Assembly (NCBI GenBank): GCA_003260075.1
Contig: QLIY01000036.1
Coordinates: forward strand, 205,997 to 269,996
Direction of reading: 5' to 3'
Origin: Phallusia mammillata
Taxonomy: Eukaryota; Chordata; Ascidiacea; Phlebobranchia; Ascidiidae
Length of the DNA: 64,000 bases
The notes below the pieces were generated by a model, which did no database searches, was not told the origin of the DNA, and saw only the letters and a program-made list of their open reading frames with translations. The translations under genes were made by a program, and so were the position numbers. This document shows, piece after piece, positions 34,695 to 47,530 of the stretch (the first letter of the stretch is position 1; each line of letters begins with the position of its first letter).

Positions 34695-34905
34695 CTTTTT
34701 TGCGGTTAATCGCCTTAGCTTACACCCAAATTTATTTTCAGTTTATGGGTTTAAATATAAGTAATGTGCACAAACAGACATTTTTTCATACTTACAAATT
34801 AGATAAAAAGTTTTTTGGTGCAAAGTGCATAGCCTGTTTGGTAGCTTGTCTTTGAGTATAGCGTTTTTAATATACATTACGAATTGTGGGTTCGAATTGC
34901 TTGTG
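34695..34905 (+). ncRNA. tRNA-like block, exactly conserved in the duplicated flank
   Basis: Bases 34752-34892 are identical to 41615-41755 while surrounding duplicated sequence differs by many bases and indels. Within it, TAGCCTGTTTGG (34830-34841) resembles an A box and GGTTCGAATTG (34889-34899) a B box, about 50 bases apart. It may be a tRNA pseudogene, a SINE head or a small pol III RNA. The second copy has GGTTTGAATTG, losing the B-box CpG. Confidence 0.4.
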
Positions 34906-36542
34906 TTTTTTTATGCACTTGATGGCGCTGCAAATTGATTTAAAAGTCGCGGTTGAAGCTTGAAATAAGAAACACGGGTTAATTATATGGCAAAAAATAG
35001 TGGGATTGAATACATGGAGTCTGCATTTCACCTAAATATAATAAACCTTTAGAACTCTAGTTACGTATGTTAGCAGGGCACGAATATGCCAATTTAACGC
35101 TCGGGTCAGTTTGTGCAACTGCTCGGCCGAGCACCGAGCATTAAAAACAGCGATGCTCAATACCGAGTACTCGGGTTCTAGCTCGGCTCGGCCTATCCCT
35201 ATTAACTTTGTAACATGGTTTTATGTATTATTTCATGGTGAAAGTATTAGGTAATGCCATGCTAGAGGTCACCTCGGTTGTTGCTTGGCAACTAGAAGGC
35301 TACTTGCCTGATACTTACATTGTTTTTGCTGCAAACGTTATATGTGCACATATTTATTTGAAACAAGGTTGTCTTGAGCCAATTTTGCCTGGCCCAAAAT
35401 TGCTACATTTGAAAAAGTGGAAACCCAGAAATACACAACACTGGGCGCACGAATTGCTTATTAGCTACTCCTCCGCAAACAACCTCTTGACTAAGCTGTT
35501 CTCAACGGAACTAGTCATTATGTCACCACCATAATGGCTACTTAAGAGGCTATTTGCAATCAGCTTATTGCTTGCATGCATGTGATAAGCTAACATGTAG
35601 TGTTGTTCAATTCGAAACGCTAAGATAGAAATATTTTGTGACATTGTGTGCACGCTAACGCCACACAGCTTGTTTAATTAGAATGTATATTAGCAAGGCA
35701 CAAGCAAAATTGCTTCATTAGTTAGGTAAAAAGCTTTAAAGTACATGATCAAAGTGTGATTTTATAACAGTGCTTTGATTGATAGGTAATAATATTGTCA
35801 TTTTGACGTTTGCGAAACCTATTTTATTTGTTATTGCAGCAAAGTAATAAATGAAAGTACTTTACAAAATTATTCAATGTATTAACTGCATGTCTTTAGA
35901 ACAGCTGTGATAACCGCACCTGAAACTTGAATTGCATAATGCCTTCACCGACATATCGAATTCTTACTTATCTTTTTCTGATGAATGTGCTGCATTTTCA
36001 GAGATGTACGTCAATGCAAGGTAATCTCATACTTAGGTAAAGTGTTTGTAGGAATATTTTTTAAGCGAAATCATCAATCAATGCATTTAAACTTTTGACT
36101 AAAATTCTCAGTACTTTATATGTTAGTGTGTAGCAGACTTGTGTACCCCCCCCCCGGAATATTTTTTAAGCGAAATCATCAATCAATGCATTTAAACTTT
36201 TGAATAAATTTGCAGTACTTTATATGTTAGTGTGTTGTAGTTGGTAAGTTACTAAACTGTGATTGACATTCGTTGTAAACAAAATAAAGTCTGGGGAGAC
36301 AGTGCAGCCATGTAACAAGTCACTTCCTCATGAGTTGTTTCACGGATTCGCACTTACCTGTCTTCCGCCACCTTTCTTGCTACCCTTAACGCGTCTTTGC
36401 TCTAAAAGTCTCAAATATTTTAGCACAGTGCTGCGTGTGTCTTAGTGTTCTGGAAAATAACCCACTGACAAAACATCTTGTGTACAAAAACCAAATCAGG
36501 TCCATAAAAATCCTCTAATTTATTATTTGACTTTTTACTTAG
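34906..36542. other. Intergenic region upstream of gene 2
   Basis: It contains a GC-rich palindromic patch (GCTCGGCCGAGC near 35122 and CTCGGCTCGG near 35180) and a ten-C junction at 36146-36155 repeating 36050-36145. The signal-peptide exon of gene 2 should lie here, but I could not identify it with confidence. Confidence 0.5.
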
Positions 36543-39500
36543 CCACGTGCGATACAAAACTGTCGGATTTAAAACACTCGATCACAAAAGTGATTTGTCC
36601 TGGCGGCTGTTGGATGCAACATTCAGATTTATGTGGGTCCCCCCCCCCAAGTGATTTGTCCTGGCGGCTGTTGGATGCAACACTCAGATTTATGTGGGAC
36701 TGACGACTACGCCAGCGGTCATCTGTGTCTTGCTGCGATGCACGCTGGACTGATTGACAGTAAGTCGATGTTTTTTATCAAGGGTATTTTATTCTTTCTT
36801 AAATTTTGCCAACACAAGACAGTTTCAATATTAGCAGCCATTCAAAAGTTTGCTTGGTGCTGCCCCCCCCCCCAGCAAATCATGCTTTTCTGCTTCATTC
36901 ACCTACTCTTTTCAAAGTAAAACAAATTCGTTCATTGGTAAACAAACAACAAAACTTGTTTGTTGTGCCCCCCCCCCGGTCCTCTGTGTCTTGCTGCGAT
37001 GCACGCTGGACTGATTGATAGTAAGTCGATGTTTTATTTATCAAGTGTATTTTATTCTTCCTTAATTTTGCCACCACAAGACAGTTTCAATGTTAGCAGT
37101 CATTCAAAAGTTTGCTTGGTGCTATATGTTTCATCAACTTAAGACGCCAGTTTGGTGTTTTAATTTAAAGCATTTTGTCAAGATTATCTTTCACAACTTT
37201 TTAACAATTTTGTAGATTTTTATTATCTTTGTTGCAATTATCACGTTTAGAAGAGGGAGGATACTTTGAGGTGTTTAAAAGTGATCCACTGCCCAAGTAC
37301 GAAGGCACCAAAAGTTACGGCGTAACCAGCAAATCATGCTTTTCTGCTTCATTCACCTACTCTTTTCAAAGTAAGACAAATTCGTTCATTGGTAAACAAA
37401 CAGCAAAACTTGTTTGTTGTATTAAAATGCAGAACACTGTTAATTTTAGTGAGACGTTTTCCTTCAAATTAGGCAAATGGGTAAACTCGTTTGTTTTGTT
37501 TAGTAAAATGCAGAACACTGTTTAATTCAAAAGTGAGGTGACCACTATTTACTTCAAAGTAACTCATGTGTTGTTTGTAGTGAAATGCAGCACAAAGGGA
37601 AACTCGGAATTTTCTGTGACTGATGTTGATTGTCCTTCCGGTTGTCGTTCCAACTACGTGTGTGGGACAAACCTGTACAACAGCAATTCGTCTGTGTGTG
37701 CGGCTGCTATTCACGCTGGGGTTTTGAAAGGTTTGTTAAAAGCACAACCACATTTACACACAACAAACAGCATTGTGTTGTTGCAGAAAACGGAGGAACG
37801 ATTACATTTTATTCTCATGGAGGACAAAGTTCGTCCAAAGGTTCAACCAAAAATGGCGTTTCCACTCAGCCATGCGACACTTTTCTAAAATCCTTTTCAT
37901 TTACAAGTAAGGGTGTTAACCATGCCCAATTTGCTTGTTCTTTTAGTATCACTGATTTTTTTAAGGAAGCAACGATTGTTTTCGGAGTTGTCAAAACGAA
38001 GGTAAATGCTTGTCAGGAATCAATGCAGAGTTTTGCTCTTGTGCGAGCGGTACAGAGGGGAAAGATTGTGCAATTGGTAAGCCAAGTCACTAACATTGAT
38101 CCTAGGTTGAAATGCACAACATACTTAGTAGTTTTACTGTTTTAGACATCAACGAATGTATGAGTGGAACACACAACTGTCATCAATACGCAACTTGTAT
38201 CAACACAGTGGGTAGTTTTCAATGTTCATGCAACGCAAACTACACAGGAGACGGTGTGGAGTGCGGTTAGTTTTACATAATTTGTGCTCAATGTGTTGTA
38301 ACGTTCTGGCGCGCTACAACCTAAAAAATTTCAATTTAATAATTAAATGTTTAATTTGGAATCATTACTTTCACAGATTTTAACGAATGTACGAGTGGAA
38401 CACATGCATGTCATGAAAATGCAACTTGTGTGAACACTTTGGGAAGTTTCCAGTGCATTTGTAATGCAAATTTCACAGGAGATGGGATGCTCTGCGGTAA
38501 CATTTTTATATAAGACATTGTGTATGGCGGAAAATTTCTGGACATAGATAGTTATAGTATAAAACTTTCGCAGAGGCTAATTTTTGCTCGGCCAACGTCG
38601 GTCTGTGCAAACACAACGGGACTTGCTCGGACAACACTACAGCCTATAGTTGTTCTTGCGACCTTTGGCACACTGGAGAGCGTTGTGGGCAAGGTATTAT
38701 TATAATTTTAAGGCGCGAAGTTGAGTTTTAACTGTACAAAACTATAAATTACTTTCAGCATACCAATTTCTACATAAGGGAACATTCGTTACTAAATTCA
38801 GCCCCTAACCATTCCTCATGCAGGTTCGGTGCAGACCAAATATGGAATTACATAAAGCCCTGTATTTTTCGTGTGCTAAACATGCCTAACACATACTAAT
38901 AACATTTGTCAGTTAAGGGCTGACCCAAACAAAAAACGTACTCTTGGGTTATGGAAGTTGTTGCTGACTGAGATCAAACTGGCAATTTATAACCAGGCGC
39001 TGTGTAGCATATGTAACCTATCGATGTCTGTGTGGCAGGCACTAATCCTGTCTAAAACATCGACCTGATGCAGGTTATCGCCCCTGTTTGCGGTCTGGTA
39101 TCTTTTTTTTGGTTTTAGTAATGATTCGTCACGTTTACAGAAAAAGACCACGTGATTATGACCACCGCAAGAAATTGGACAGACGCAAGGAAAAATTGCC
39201 AGTCAATTGGTGGAGATTTGGCGACCTGGGGAATGAGAAACGCAACTGTTCGCAAGTATGAGGCATAGGTTTAGCTTTAAGCACTCGGACGTTAACGTGA
39301 GGCCAATATAAGACTTTTTAACAATACTCTTTTTCCTTTAAGCATAGCCTAATGCTTTAAGTAACTTACAGTTGCTAATATTTCAAAAAAAATTATGAGG
39401 TCCTTTTTTCAATTCGGATTACCTTACTACTTGTCAGGAAATAGATGCTTTTCACTGTACAGTAACCTTTACTTAGTGTTGCATAATTTAAAACTCTCCT

Positions 39501-39968
39501 CAACCTGATTACTGTCATGTTACCCCTCATCAACCTCTTAAAAAGCCGCAAAATGTGGCTTAATTCACATTGTATGGTACGCACATCAATGATTTCGTTT
39601 ATAACTGTAACCTTTTATTATTATGATCTTTAGCAGAATTTGCATTAGAACTAACGCCTTTGTGGCTCTGACAAACAAGTAGGCTTAAAAAAAAACTATG
39701 TTCCAGCTCGATTATTGAAAATGTGCTACGTCCCGCTCCACCGTCAAATTACTGGATTGGCTTGTCCGACCTCGACCAAGAAGGAGTTTGGAAATATGTT
39801 GATGGCGTTGCTGTAACATCCAACAATACCGATTTTTCAACCGGCCAACCTGACAACCGGGGTTCAGGACAAGATTGTGGATGGTTGTATTTCAATTATA
39901 ACTTCCAGATGGACGACGGTTCATGTGCAGATAATGGACTCGCCATCTGTGAGAGAATCTTGAACTAA
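36543..39968 (+). CDS. LCCL-LCCL-EGF-EGF-EGF-EGF-C-type lectin protein (gene 2)
   Basis: Exons: 36543-36759 (LCCL 1, first half, interrupted at 36639-36648 by ten C and a repeated piece), 37251-37370, 37581-37730 and 37787-37906 (LCCL 2), 37966-38076 (EGF), 38146-38265 and 38377-38496 (calcium-binding EGFs, DINEC and DFNEC), 38574-38693 (EGF), 39141-39255 and 39707-39968 (lectin, ending AICERILN). It is open through the lectin stop, unlike gene 1, and has one more calcium-binding EGF. The lectin triplet is QPD. LCCL domains, named from Limulus factor C, Coch-5b2 and Lgl1, occur in secreted defence or matrix proteins, so a soluble recognition role is plausible. The first coding exon is not identified. 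An alternative copy of the LCCL-1 tail lies at 36978-37019. Confidence 0.82.
36639..36977. other. Three poly-C junctions scrambling the first LCCL exon region of gene 2
   Basis: Tracts at 36639-36648, 36863-36873 and 36968-36977. Segment 36649 onward repeats 36590-36638. Segment 36874-36967 copies downstream sequence 37329-37420 (end of the second LCCL-1 exon). Segment 36978 onward copies 36717 onward. A 95-base island copied from downstream and framed by ten-C tracts is hard to explain except as a misplaced small contig. Confidence 0.72.
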
Positions 39969-40155
39969 CTGCAAACGATTCATTTGTTTTAAACTATTTA
40001 GTGGTTGGCCTTAACGAAATATCACTTTGTGTAAAGTCACTGAAGTGACGAAAAATTAAAATCGACACTTGTCACCGCATTTTACTTGTATTAGTATTCG
40101 CTATTTTGTGCTTGTTGTGCGTTTTTTGTATAATCACCGCTTATTAATATGTGCA

Positions 40156-40161
40156 AATAAA
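40156..40161 (+). terminator. AATAAA polyadenylation signal of gene 2
   Basis: AATAAA lies about 190 bases after the TAA at 39966-39968. The matching site in gene 1 (near 32811) reads AAGTAAAATTTT, so the signal is lost there. Confidence 0.5.
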
Positions 40162-40689
40162 TTTTTCTACAAAGTTTCCCTGTGTAGGCTACTGTTTTAT
40201 TGGCTAGTGTTGCGATTTAAACTTTGGGAGAAAAGACGGACTACGTTCGGAAGGCAAATACGTTTGGAGTTTCGGTTAATCAATTTTAGGCAAAAAGTAT
40301 ATCAACAAAAAATGAGGTTTTTAGTTATGAATGCTGCAGTGTTCTTTCTTATTTTGTTTTTTTAATTATTATTCCCCGCAGTTTGGAACATATGGCAGTA
40401 AAGCGAAGCTAATGAAAAGAATAATTACCGTCAAAGAGTCAATTAAAAACGGATGAGCGTTGTAACACAAATGAAATAATTTAAACTTTAAGTGGAGGTA
40501 GGTGAGTCACATTACATTGTGTGTATTATAGTGCATGTGTATGCAGTAGCACACTGCCTCATAGTACTGTTAAAGAGAACTTCTGGTTGGCAAGATTGAC
40601 CAGTATCAGTCAAGATGAACATAAATTCATAAGTGGAATCAGCCCTGAAGCGTCAATGCAGACCAGCGATCACGGCACACTCATATATT

Positions 40690-40805
40690 TCCATTAAAGG
40701 CACCATACCGAATCAACCGGTCACCAAGCATTCACCACCATATGGCAAGGCGTAGGCTTGAAAAATCTAGCCTGCGGTGGGATTCGGATTCCTATTGTAA
40801 ATGTT
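40690..40805 (-). mobile_element. Truncated SINE copy downstream of gene 2
   Basis: AAGGCACCATACCGAATCAA through GGTGGGATTCGGATTCC matches the 33348-33520 SINE body and part of its B box (the GGATTCG core), with the A box missing. Confidence 0.6.
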
Positions 40806-41603
40806 TGTCATTATTATGTTACTTTTGTCCAGCTGCTCTCAAAAGTGTCGGGAAAACCCCTCAGATCCGCTGCTTGGATGTACAATTTATTACACGCAGC
40901 CAAACCTGCAACCTTTGCCCCGATTGGCCTTCCAGCAGACTTTTTTCTTACGTTTTAGCTGCAGGCAGGTGATCTGCCAAAGGTGCTCACTCAGTTCTAA
41001 CTTACATTCATTTGTTCTGCAGTGACCCAGAGAGCTGTAGTAACCTCTTTAGTGTGTTGAAAGGTTATGTTTGCTGATGTTTTTTGATAGTTTGTTTTTA
41101 TCTACCCAGTAAGCTGCTATAACTACTTATCTGTACATACTCAAGCTGGTTTAGGGTGTCGTAGTCCTAACGTAATCCTGGATATTATGTTTCTACATAT
41201 GCTACAACTTGCTGTTGTTATAAGGTTTTGTAGACTGATACAATGCTGTATGTAATGTTTCTGTTCCCTGCAAGCTGTTCTGTTTGGATATAGAAACGGA
41301 TGTTTAAAGCAATCTGGAACTAAAGTAGGAAATTTAATATAACATTTACTTAAACTATGTTAGAAACTATATTTTTGGTGTTTATAACTAAATAGATACT
41401 TGTATTTATAAAACGTGTTGGTAGGGTCTATTAAAAACATTTTGCTGCTATTAAGGTTGTTGGTTTTATAAGCAAAACTGAGTTAATTGACTGATTAGTG
41501 CGTGGGATGTTTTATTTTTGTAAATTGTTGCAAGCGGACAGTTTCTAAAGCAGATTTTCTTTTTTGCAGTTAATCGCCTTAGCTTACACCCAAATTTATT
41601 TTC

Positions 41604-41765
41604 GGTTTATGGGTATAAATATAAGTAATGTGCACAAACAGACATTTTTTCATACTTACAAATTAGATAAAAAGTTTTTTGGTGCAAAGTGCATAGCCTG
41701 TTTGGTAGCTTGTCTTTGAGTATAGCGTTTTTAATATACATTACGAATTGTGGGTTTGAATTGCT
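41604..41765 (+). ncRNA. Second copy of the tRNA-like conserved block
   Basis: Identical to 34752-34892 over 141 bases (41615-41755). The B-box-like motif is GGTTTGAATTG here instead of GGTTCGAATTG. See the first copy for interpretation. Confidence 0.4.
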
Positions 41766-42705
41766 TGTATTTTCTTGCGCTCGTGGGCGCTGCAGATTTA
41801 TTTAAGAGTCAAGTTTGAAGCTTAAAAATAAGAAACACTGGTTAACGATTTGGCCAAAAAAAGTTAGTGGGATTGAATACATGAAGTCTTACCTGCATTT
41901 CAGGTGACCATTACAAAATCGACAACTACGACGATTATATTTAATATATATGCCCCTCATAAATTAAAACAACAGAGATAGCTGTTCAACTATTGTGATT
42001 TAGTAACCTTGTCATTGCGAGGTTTCATCTCAAAGGCTATCGGTGTTGTTTCAAATTACTGACTGAGAGACTTGAGAGTTGCGATCTTTGTGTTAGAAAC
42101 TGTTGAGTATTTTCGCGGAATATGGTTGGTTGATATTATTACTGACATATGTTTTATGCAGAAACATAAAGCTAATTAAGTCTTACTGGTGTGGTTTGAT
42201 AACCGTTAGTTTTGACGTTTTAAAAGAACTTTTCTCTGGAATGTACTCCAAAACCACTATTAGTCAATTAATGTTGACGCAACTTATTTCAAAGTTTATG
42301 CAACGTAGCAAGTTTTTTGGTATATTTGCAGATTTACACCACAAACAACAAAGAAGGTAAACCTAAACAAATTTTCGGGTCAAGTCAATTTGTTTGTGAC
42401 ATTTCCAACCACCCAAAGTCAATTTGTATGAGGCAACGTTGCGTTGATATTTCCAGTCCTAGTTTATTGTGGTATTTTTTAAGTTTTGGTATAAATCTAA
42501 TATGTTTTGGTTTATTACGTTCTTTTAAAACAAATATATAGTGTGGAAAAAAACGGCACAAGGTTTGATATTTCTATTGCATTGTAAAAACACACGTTTT
42601 TAATGAAGCCATCCAACAAAGTTAAACAACTTAGTTAAAGTAAAGAAAAAAAGTATTCATATGCACTCATTGCACTGAAATATTTATACAAGCCCAGATG
42701 CCTAA
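41766..42705. other. Intergenic region between gene 2 and gene 3 (convergent)
   Basis: No exon recognised. The two genes run toward each other, so this is a shared 3' region. Confidence 0.5.
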
Positions 42706-42711
42706 TTTATT
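42706..42711 (-). terminator. AATAAA polyadenylation signal of gene 3
   Basis: Minus-strand AATAAA about 150 bases downstream of the TGA at 42860-42858. Confidence 0.5.
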
Positions 42712-42857
42712 TGCAGTTCCAAAATATGCGACAAAAGACAGGATGATGATAAAGCGGCATTAAATTCACGATGAAATGGTCAAACAAAAAAGCAGGCAAG
42801 TTTGAGCCTAATATGGTTACATGTATTTACATCCTGGTAACAATTTTGTTTGTGACT

Positions 42858-45744
42858 TCACAACAATCGCTCACATATAGCTAACTGATTAAAAGGACAT
42901 TCACTATCATTCATTTCGAATTCGACTTTATGATACAGGTTGCCACAATTTTCCCTCCCTCTGCTATTGTTTGGCTCACCAGGGTAAAAATCGGTATTGT
43001 TTGCTGTGGCTGAAACACCATCAATGTATTTCCAAACTCCTTCCTGTCCAATGTCGTTCATACCGATCCAATAGTCTGCTTTGGGTCGCGTTTGTAGCAT
43101 ATTTGTGACAATCCAGCTTAAGAAATAAACGACAGAAATATAGGTCTCGGAAAGTAATTTCTTATCGCATATCTGCGCTAAATTATTCCTGATTGTGTTT
43201 TCCAAGTTAAATTATTTTTAATTTAGCGGATTTTAACAGTAACTGCTGGTAAACCTTTGGCGTAGTAAGATTGTTTTGGCAAAAACATGTAGTTCTGTCG
43301 TAACCAACATTTCTATATTTATACTTGCGAACAGTAGCGTTTCTCATTCCCCAGGTTGCCAAATCTCCGCCAATTGACTGACAATATTTCCTCGCGTCTG
43401 TCCAATTTCTTGCTGTGGCCATAATCACGTGGTCAACAAGCACTAAAAACATGTGGGTAATTGCGTAACAATTCTACAAAAAGTTTGCTTTAATTTAGTC
43501 ACCTTTTTCACAACGCTCCCCTGTATAAAAAGTGTTGCACGAGCAATTGTAGTCTGTATCGGTGTCCAAGCAAGTTCCGTTATGCTTGCAAAGGCCGATG
43601 TTAGCCGAGCAAAAGTTGGTATCTGAAAGTGTTTGTATTAATGATGTCCAGAAACATAGAACAGAAAAATAGTCCAACAACTTACTACAGTACGTCCCAT
43701 TTCCCGTGTAGTTTGTGTGGCATGAACATTGGAAACTACCCATCGTGTTTGTGCAAGTTGCATGTTGATGACAGTTGTGTGTTCCACTCGTACATTCATT
43801 GAAATCTGATTATTATTTTTGAACAGAAGTTAAAAGATTTAACGTTTATATCTCGCAAGTTATTAGATACAAACAGGAAACTTCTTGCGTTTTTGAACAC
43901 TTAACAACTAACCGCAGTCGATGCCATTCCCAACGTAGTTTGCGTTGCAAGAACATTGGAAACTTCCCACTTTGTCGATACAAGTTGCGTGTTGATGACA
44001 GTTATGTGTTCCACTCGTACATTCATCGAAATCTAAAACATCCATTCTGAGTTAAATATTAAGCTTGGTTTGACAAGTTTTGGTTTTCGGGCAATTGCCT
44101 GAAATATAGGACATAAATCAAAATAATGCTTTTTTAGGTTATATGTCGGCGCCTGTGTAACAAGAAAGTTTTAAATTGTTAAGAAATCTGTAGTTCCGTG
44201 TATTTTGGTACATAGGAAACGTATTAAAAATACATTATGATACAAAAATGAACATTTTTAGCCTAACTTTGTTTGTAATGACATGACCCCCCTCGTCAAA
44301 GGATAATGGTTGTTGGTCTTTGCTTACCACATTGCCTTCCATCTCCTGTGTAGTTTGCTCTGCAAAAACATTGGAAACCACCCAATGTGTTTGTACAAGT
44401 TGCGTGTTGATGACAGTTGTGTGTTTCACTCATGCATTCATCCAAATCTGATTATTATTTTTGAACAGTAATTAAAACATCTAACGTTCATTTACATACA
44501 TCTCGCGACTTATTGGATCCAAACTAAACGTTTCATTAACTTTGTGTTTTCGAACACGTAACAACTAACCGCAGCCGATGCCATTCCCAGTGTAGTTTGC
44601 GTTGCAAAAACACCAGAAACCACCCTCTGTGTTTCTGCAAGTTGCGTGTTGATGACAGTTGTGTGTTCCATTCGTACATTCGTCAAAGTCTTAAGGAGTA
44701 ATTGAAACGTTTAAACATAATTTGTTAATTTACAATGGTTACATTTAAACCCAGTTTTGAACAATGAACAACTGACCGCATTTAATACCATTCCCTACAT
44801 AGTTTGCGTTGCAAGAACACTGAAAACTTCCCATTGTGTTGTTGCAAGTAGCATGTTGGTGACAATTGTGTGTTTGATCAAAGCATTCATTAGTATCTAT
44901 AACATTTCATCTGATAAATATATTTTTGTGAGACGTTGTGAGACTCACCTTTTTCACATCGAGTTCCACTGAATCCTGAATCACACAAGCATTTGTAATT
45001 TTGGGATTCGACAATAACAATTCCACCATTAAGACAGGTGTCTGAAATTTTATGAGTATTAGCATTTGGCAAATGGGACTTTTTGATGCACCTCAGCCTG
45101 AACTTCCTAAACCATTTATGTTGTTTTCTAAGACCAATATAATGCACTTCTCGTTGGTCAAAAAAACGGTAATTGTCATAAACATAGTTTGTTTTAATTC
45201 GTGTGTATATACTAGTACGTTGAGAAATCATTTTAAACGATCTGGTTGATGTATATTTCGTAATAGATTAGACTGCAAATGTATGGTAAATAAACGTTTT
45301 TTTACCATTATGTATTTCCTGCTGGTCAGTAAAATGTCCAACGTCTTGTGACTGGCAAGGCAATTTTGAGACCTGTTTAAACAGATCGTTTTGTTAATAC
45401 TTCAGAACACGTTTTTGATTTGAAATCTTACCATGACGAAAACGCCGACAAATCCACCTAAAATGGTCATGAATATGACACTGGTTATTCCAACTAGCAG
45501 TCGTTCGGAAATCGCAACGTTTCCTAAAAAGCTTTGTTGTTAAATTTGATTGTTTGGTTTTCGTTTAGGGTGATTATAATAAATTGTTCAGTAACAAACC
45601 GTAGTGTGATTGTAATAAATTGTTGGAAAAATTCTAGAAAGCTCAATAAAAACCGTTACCAAACTTTATCCTTGGTGTAGAACCAGGAAGCTGTTCGACC
45701 ATGTCGTTTTGATGGTTGGACTCCATATCTTTACACTCGGCCAT
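42858..45744 (-). CDS. Type II membrane protein: TM, seven EGF domains, C-type lectin domain (gene 3)
   Basis: Exons, minus strand: 45744-45660 (cytoplasmic tail, MAECKDMESNHQND), 45523-45432 (TM helix ITSVIFMTILGGFVGVFVM), 45372-45306, 45041-44949 (EGF), then five calcium-binding EGF exons of 120 bases each at 44896-44777, 44689-44570, 44447-44328, 44032-43913 and 43805-43686 (DTNEC, DFDEC, DLDEC, DFDEC, DFNEC), 43622-43503 (EGF), and the lectin domain 43442-43325 plus 43116-42858 (ends AICERLL). All introns checked are GT-AG. The triplet is EPN, known for mannose-type preference, with MND at the second calcium site. No signal peptide, and the uncleaved TM near the N-terminus implies the lectin faces outside. 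It is likely a cell-surface recognition receptor; the ligand is unknown. Confidence 0.86.
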
Positions 45745-47530
45745 TGTTTTGACAGCAGATTAGCTTCCTACAGGTTTAGAGATAGTATTTTCCTAAACGC
45801 TTCACACTACTCAGAGAACAAGTACACTTTAATGTCATGTTTCGTGTGTGTCGAGAACACTGTAGCTGCCATGAACTATACACCTTTGGCAATTGTGTTA
45901 GTTAACAAAACTTACAATAGACAAAAAAGTACATGCGTACGTTGCCAAAGCCATCTTTTGTTTAATTGTTATAGTTCACCTAAAGGTCTTCATTCTGACA
46001 ATGTTGAATTAGACTATTAATTTATATGTATGTTTGTAGTAATGTGTATGCTATCATATTCTGAACCGGCATTTCTTCATAAAACTCAGGCATTTTAACC
46101 TTTATTAGGTGACGGAACTCCAAGTTCTGACAACATTGGTGAAACCGTTATAAACACAACGCAATAAGCGAAATCCAACAAGGCGGACAACAACTTTTTT
46201 TTTTTACTTAGACCTCGGTGTACAAACCATTAAACCATATGTTGGCCTCCCTTAGTGGTTCATGGAATTAAAGTTTAAAAAAATGATGCCCCAAGCGACA
46301 ATCGCAGCAAATATGCGATTGAAAATTGCTAACTAATGTCCAACACAGACACAGAAAAGTTAAATGTGTGTACTGTCCCTGCTTATTTTGGTAACTCGAA
46401 ATTTACATAACTTTATCATTAGCCGAAACAAAATCATTCTGCTGACATACCAGCGACATTGCTCAATCTTATCTCTGATGTCATTTATTTTCGCTCATCC
46501 GCGTTCCTTTGATCGAGAAATATTTCTCCGCCTCCTCCGAACTACTTCCTTCTCCCCAGAATCTATTTTACCTGGCTGTTCTCCGCCTCCTCCTCGACCT
46601 TCTTTAGACCGCATCCTTTTAACCAAAATAATGCCTGCGTGCCTCTTTTGCGCCTCCACCTCTATTTCCTATTGATATACGTCTCACAATTTCATCGTAT
46701 ATGTGTCACAGAGGACGTAATGACTCATTACTAATGAGATGTTAAAACCCATAGATTGGGCGAAGCAGAATCTATTTCACATCCAACATGCAATTACATT
46801 CAAATAGCGAACGTTCTAACAATATAGAAACACTTGTGTTGCAATGCAACAGAGCAAAACGTCAGCTGTAGGTGTTTTTACAATATTGTGTGATGTCACT
46901 CCTCCCAAAAAACTGTACCAAACAAGATCATTGCCGACACAAAATGAAGCATGATATTTGTTTAGTACGACATTGCGCTCCCTTGCATGATAAAAACGCA
47001 TTGAGAATGGGTGATCACCCTTGTGGTGTGTTTGAACATATGTTGTGTATGTACAAACATGTACAAATTTCGTCCGGTCCGAATCGAAAAGTGTGTAAAG
47101 AAAAATTTACCGTAAAGTTTGTTACCAAGCGAAATAAACTTTTCTCAAACGTATGGTACGCATCGCTGGCGCTCGAATTCAGTTTCCTTTAATAGCTGAT
47201 CCCCAAGTAAAAAACGTTTTTTCGAACTTATATTTAAACTGTTTCCACCGGAACGGTTCCCCAAAACACCTTAAAAAAAACACTGACGGTGTGTGTCAAC
47301 ATGTTATGTGTAATAGTAGTTTGTGTCAGCTGATTCAAATAATAACTAGAAAGCAGGTGGATTCGTAACTACAATCTGCGTTTTAACGTGCCATAAAAAC
47401 TTATTCGCGTGCGGACCTTGACGGTGCCGCGCCAGAGGATTGCTCTAAAAGTTTCATCATCGTTATAAAAGATCAACGACGTAGGCTTGATACCCTTTAC
47501 CATTATTTCCGGTTATTCATCGTTGAAGTA
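45745..47530. other. Upstream region of gene 3, no gene seen
   Basis: Apart from a CT-rich stretch near 46540-46660 I see no structure. Open frames here are short and show no family resemblance. Confidence 0.5.

Larger units (their letters stand above)
32635..34930. repeat. 3' flank of gene 1, segmentally duplicated downstream of gene 2
   Basis: Many blocks recur in the same order at 39969-41800, for example TTTGTGTAAAGT, the GCAGACTTTTTTCTTACGTT block (33939 versus 40936), TACCCAGTAAGC and CTGTTCCCTGCAAGCTGTTC. Divergence is moderate with indels, so genes 1 and 2 arose by duplication of a unit that included this flank. A ten-C junction at 34030-34039 carries a further local copy of 33901-34029. 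Confidence 0.75.

Noticed and set aside
35223..35534. 103-codon open frame between lectin genes 1 and 2
   Set aside because: No family resemblance, and it lies in the region separating two well-defined genes; judged chance.
45709..46020. 103-codon plus-strand frame overlapping the start of gene 3
   Set aside because: Antisense to the convincing first exon of gene 3, with no domain.
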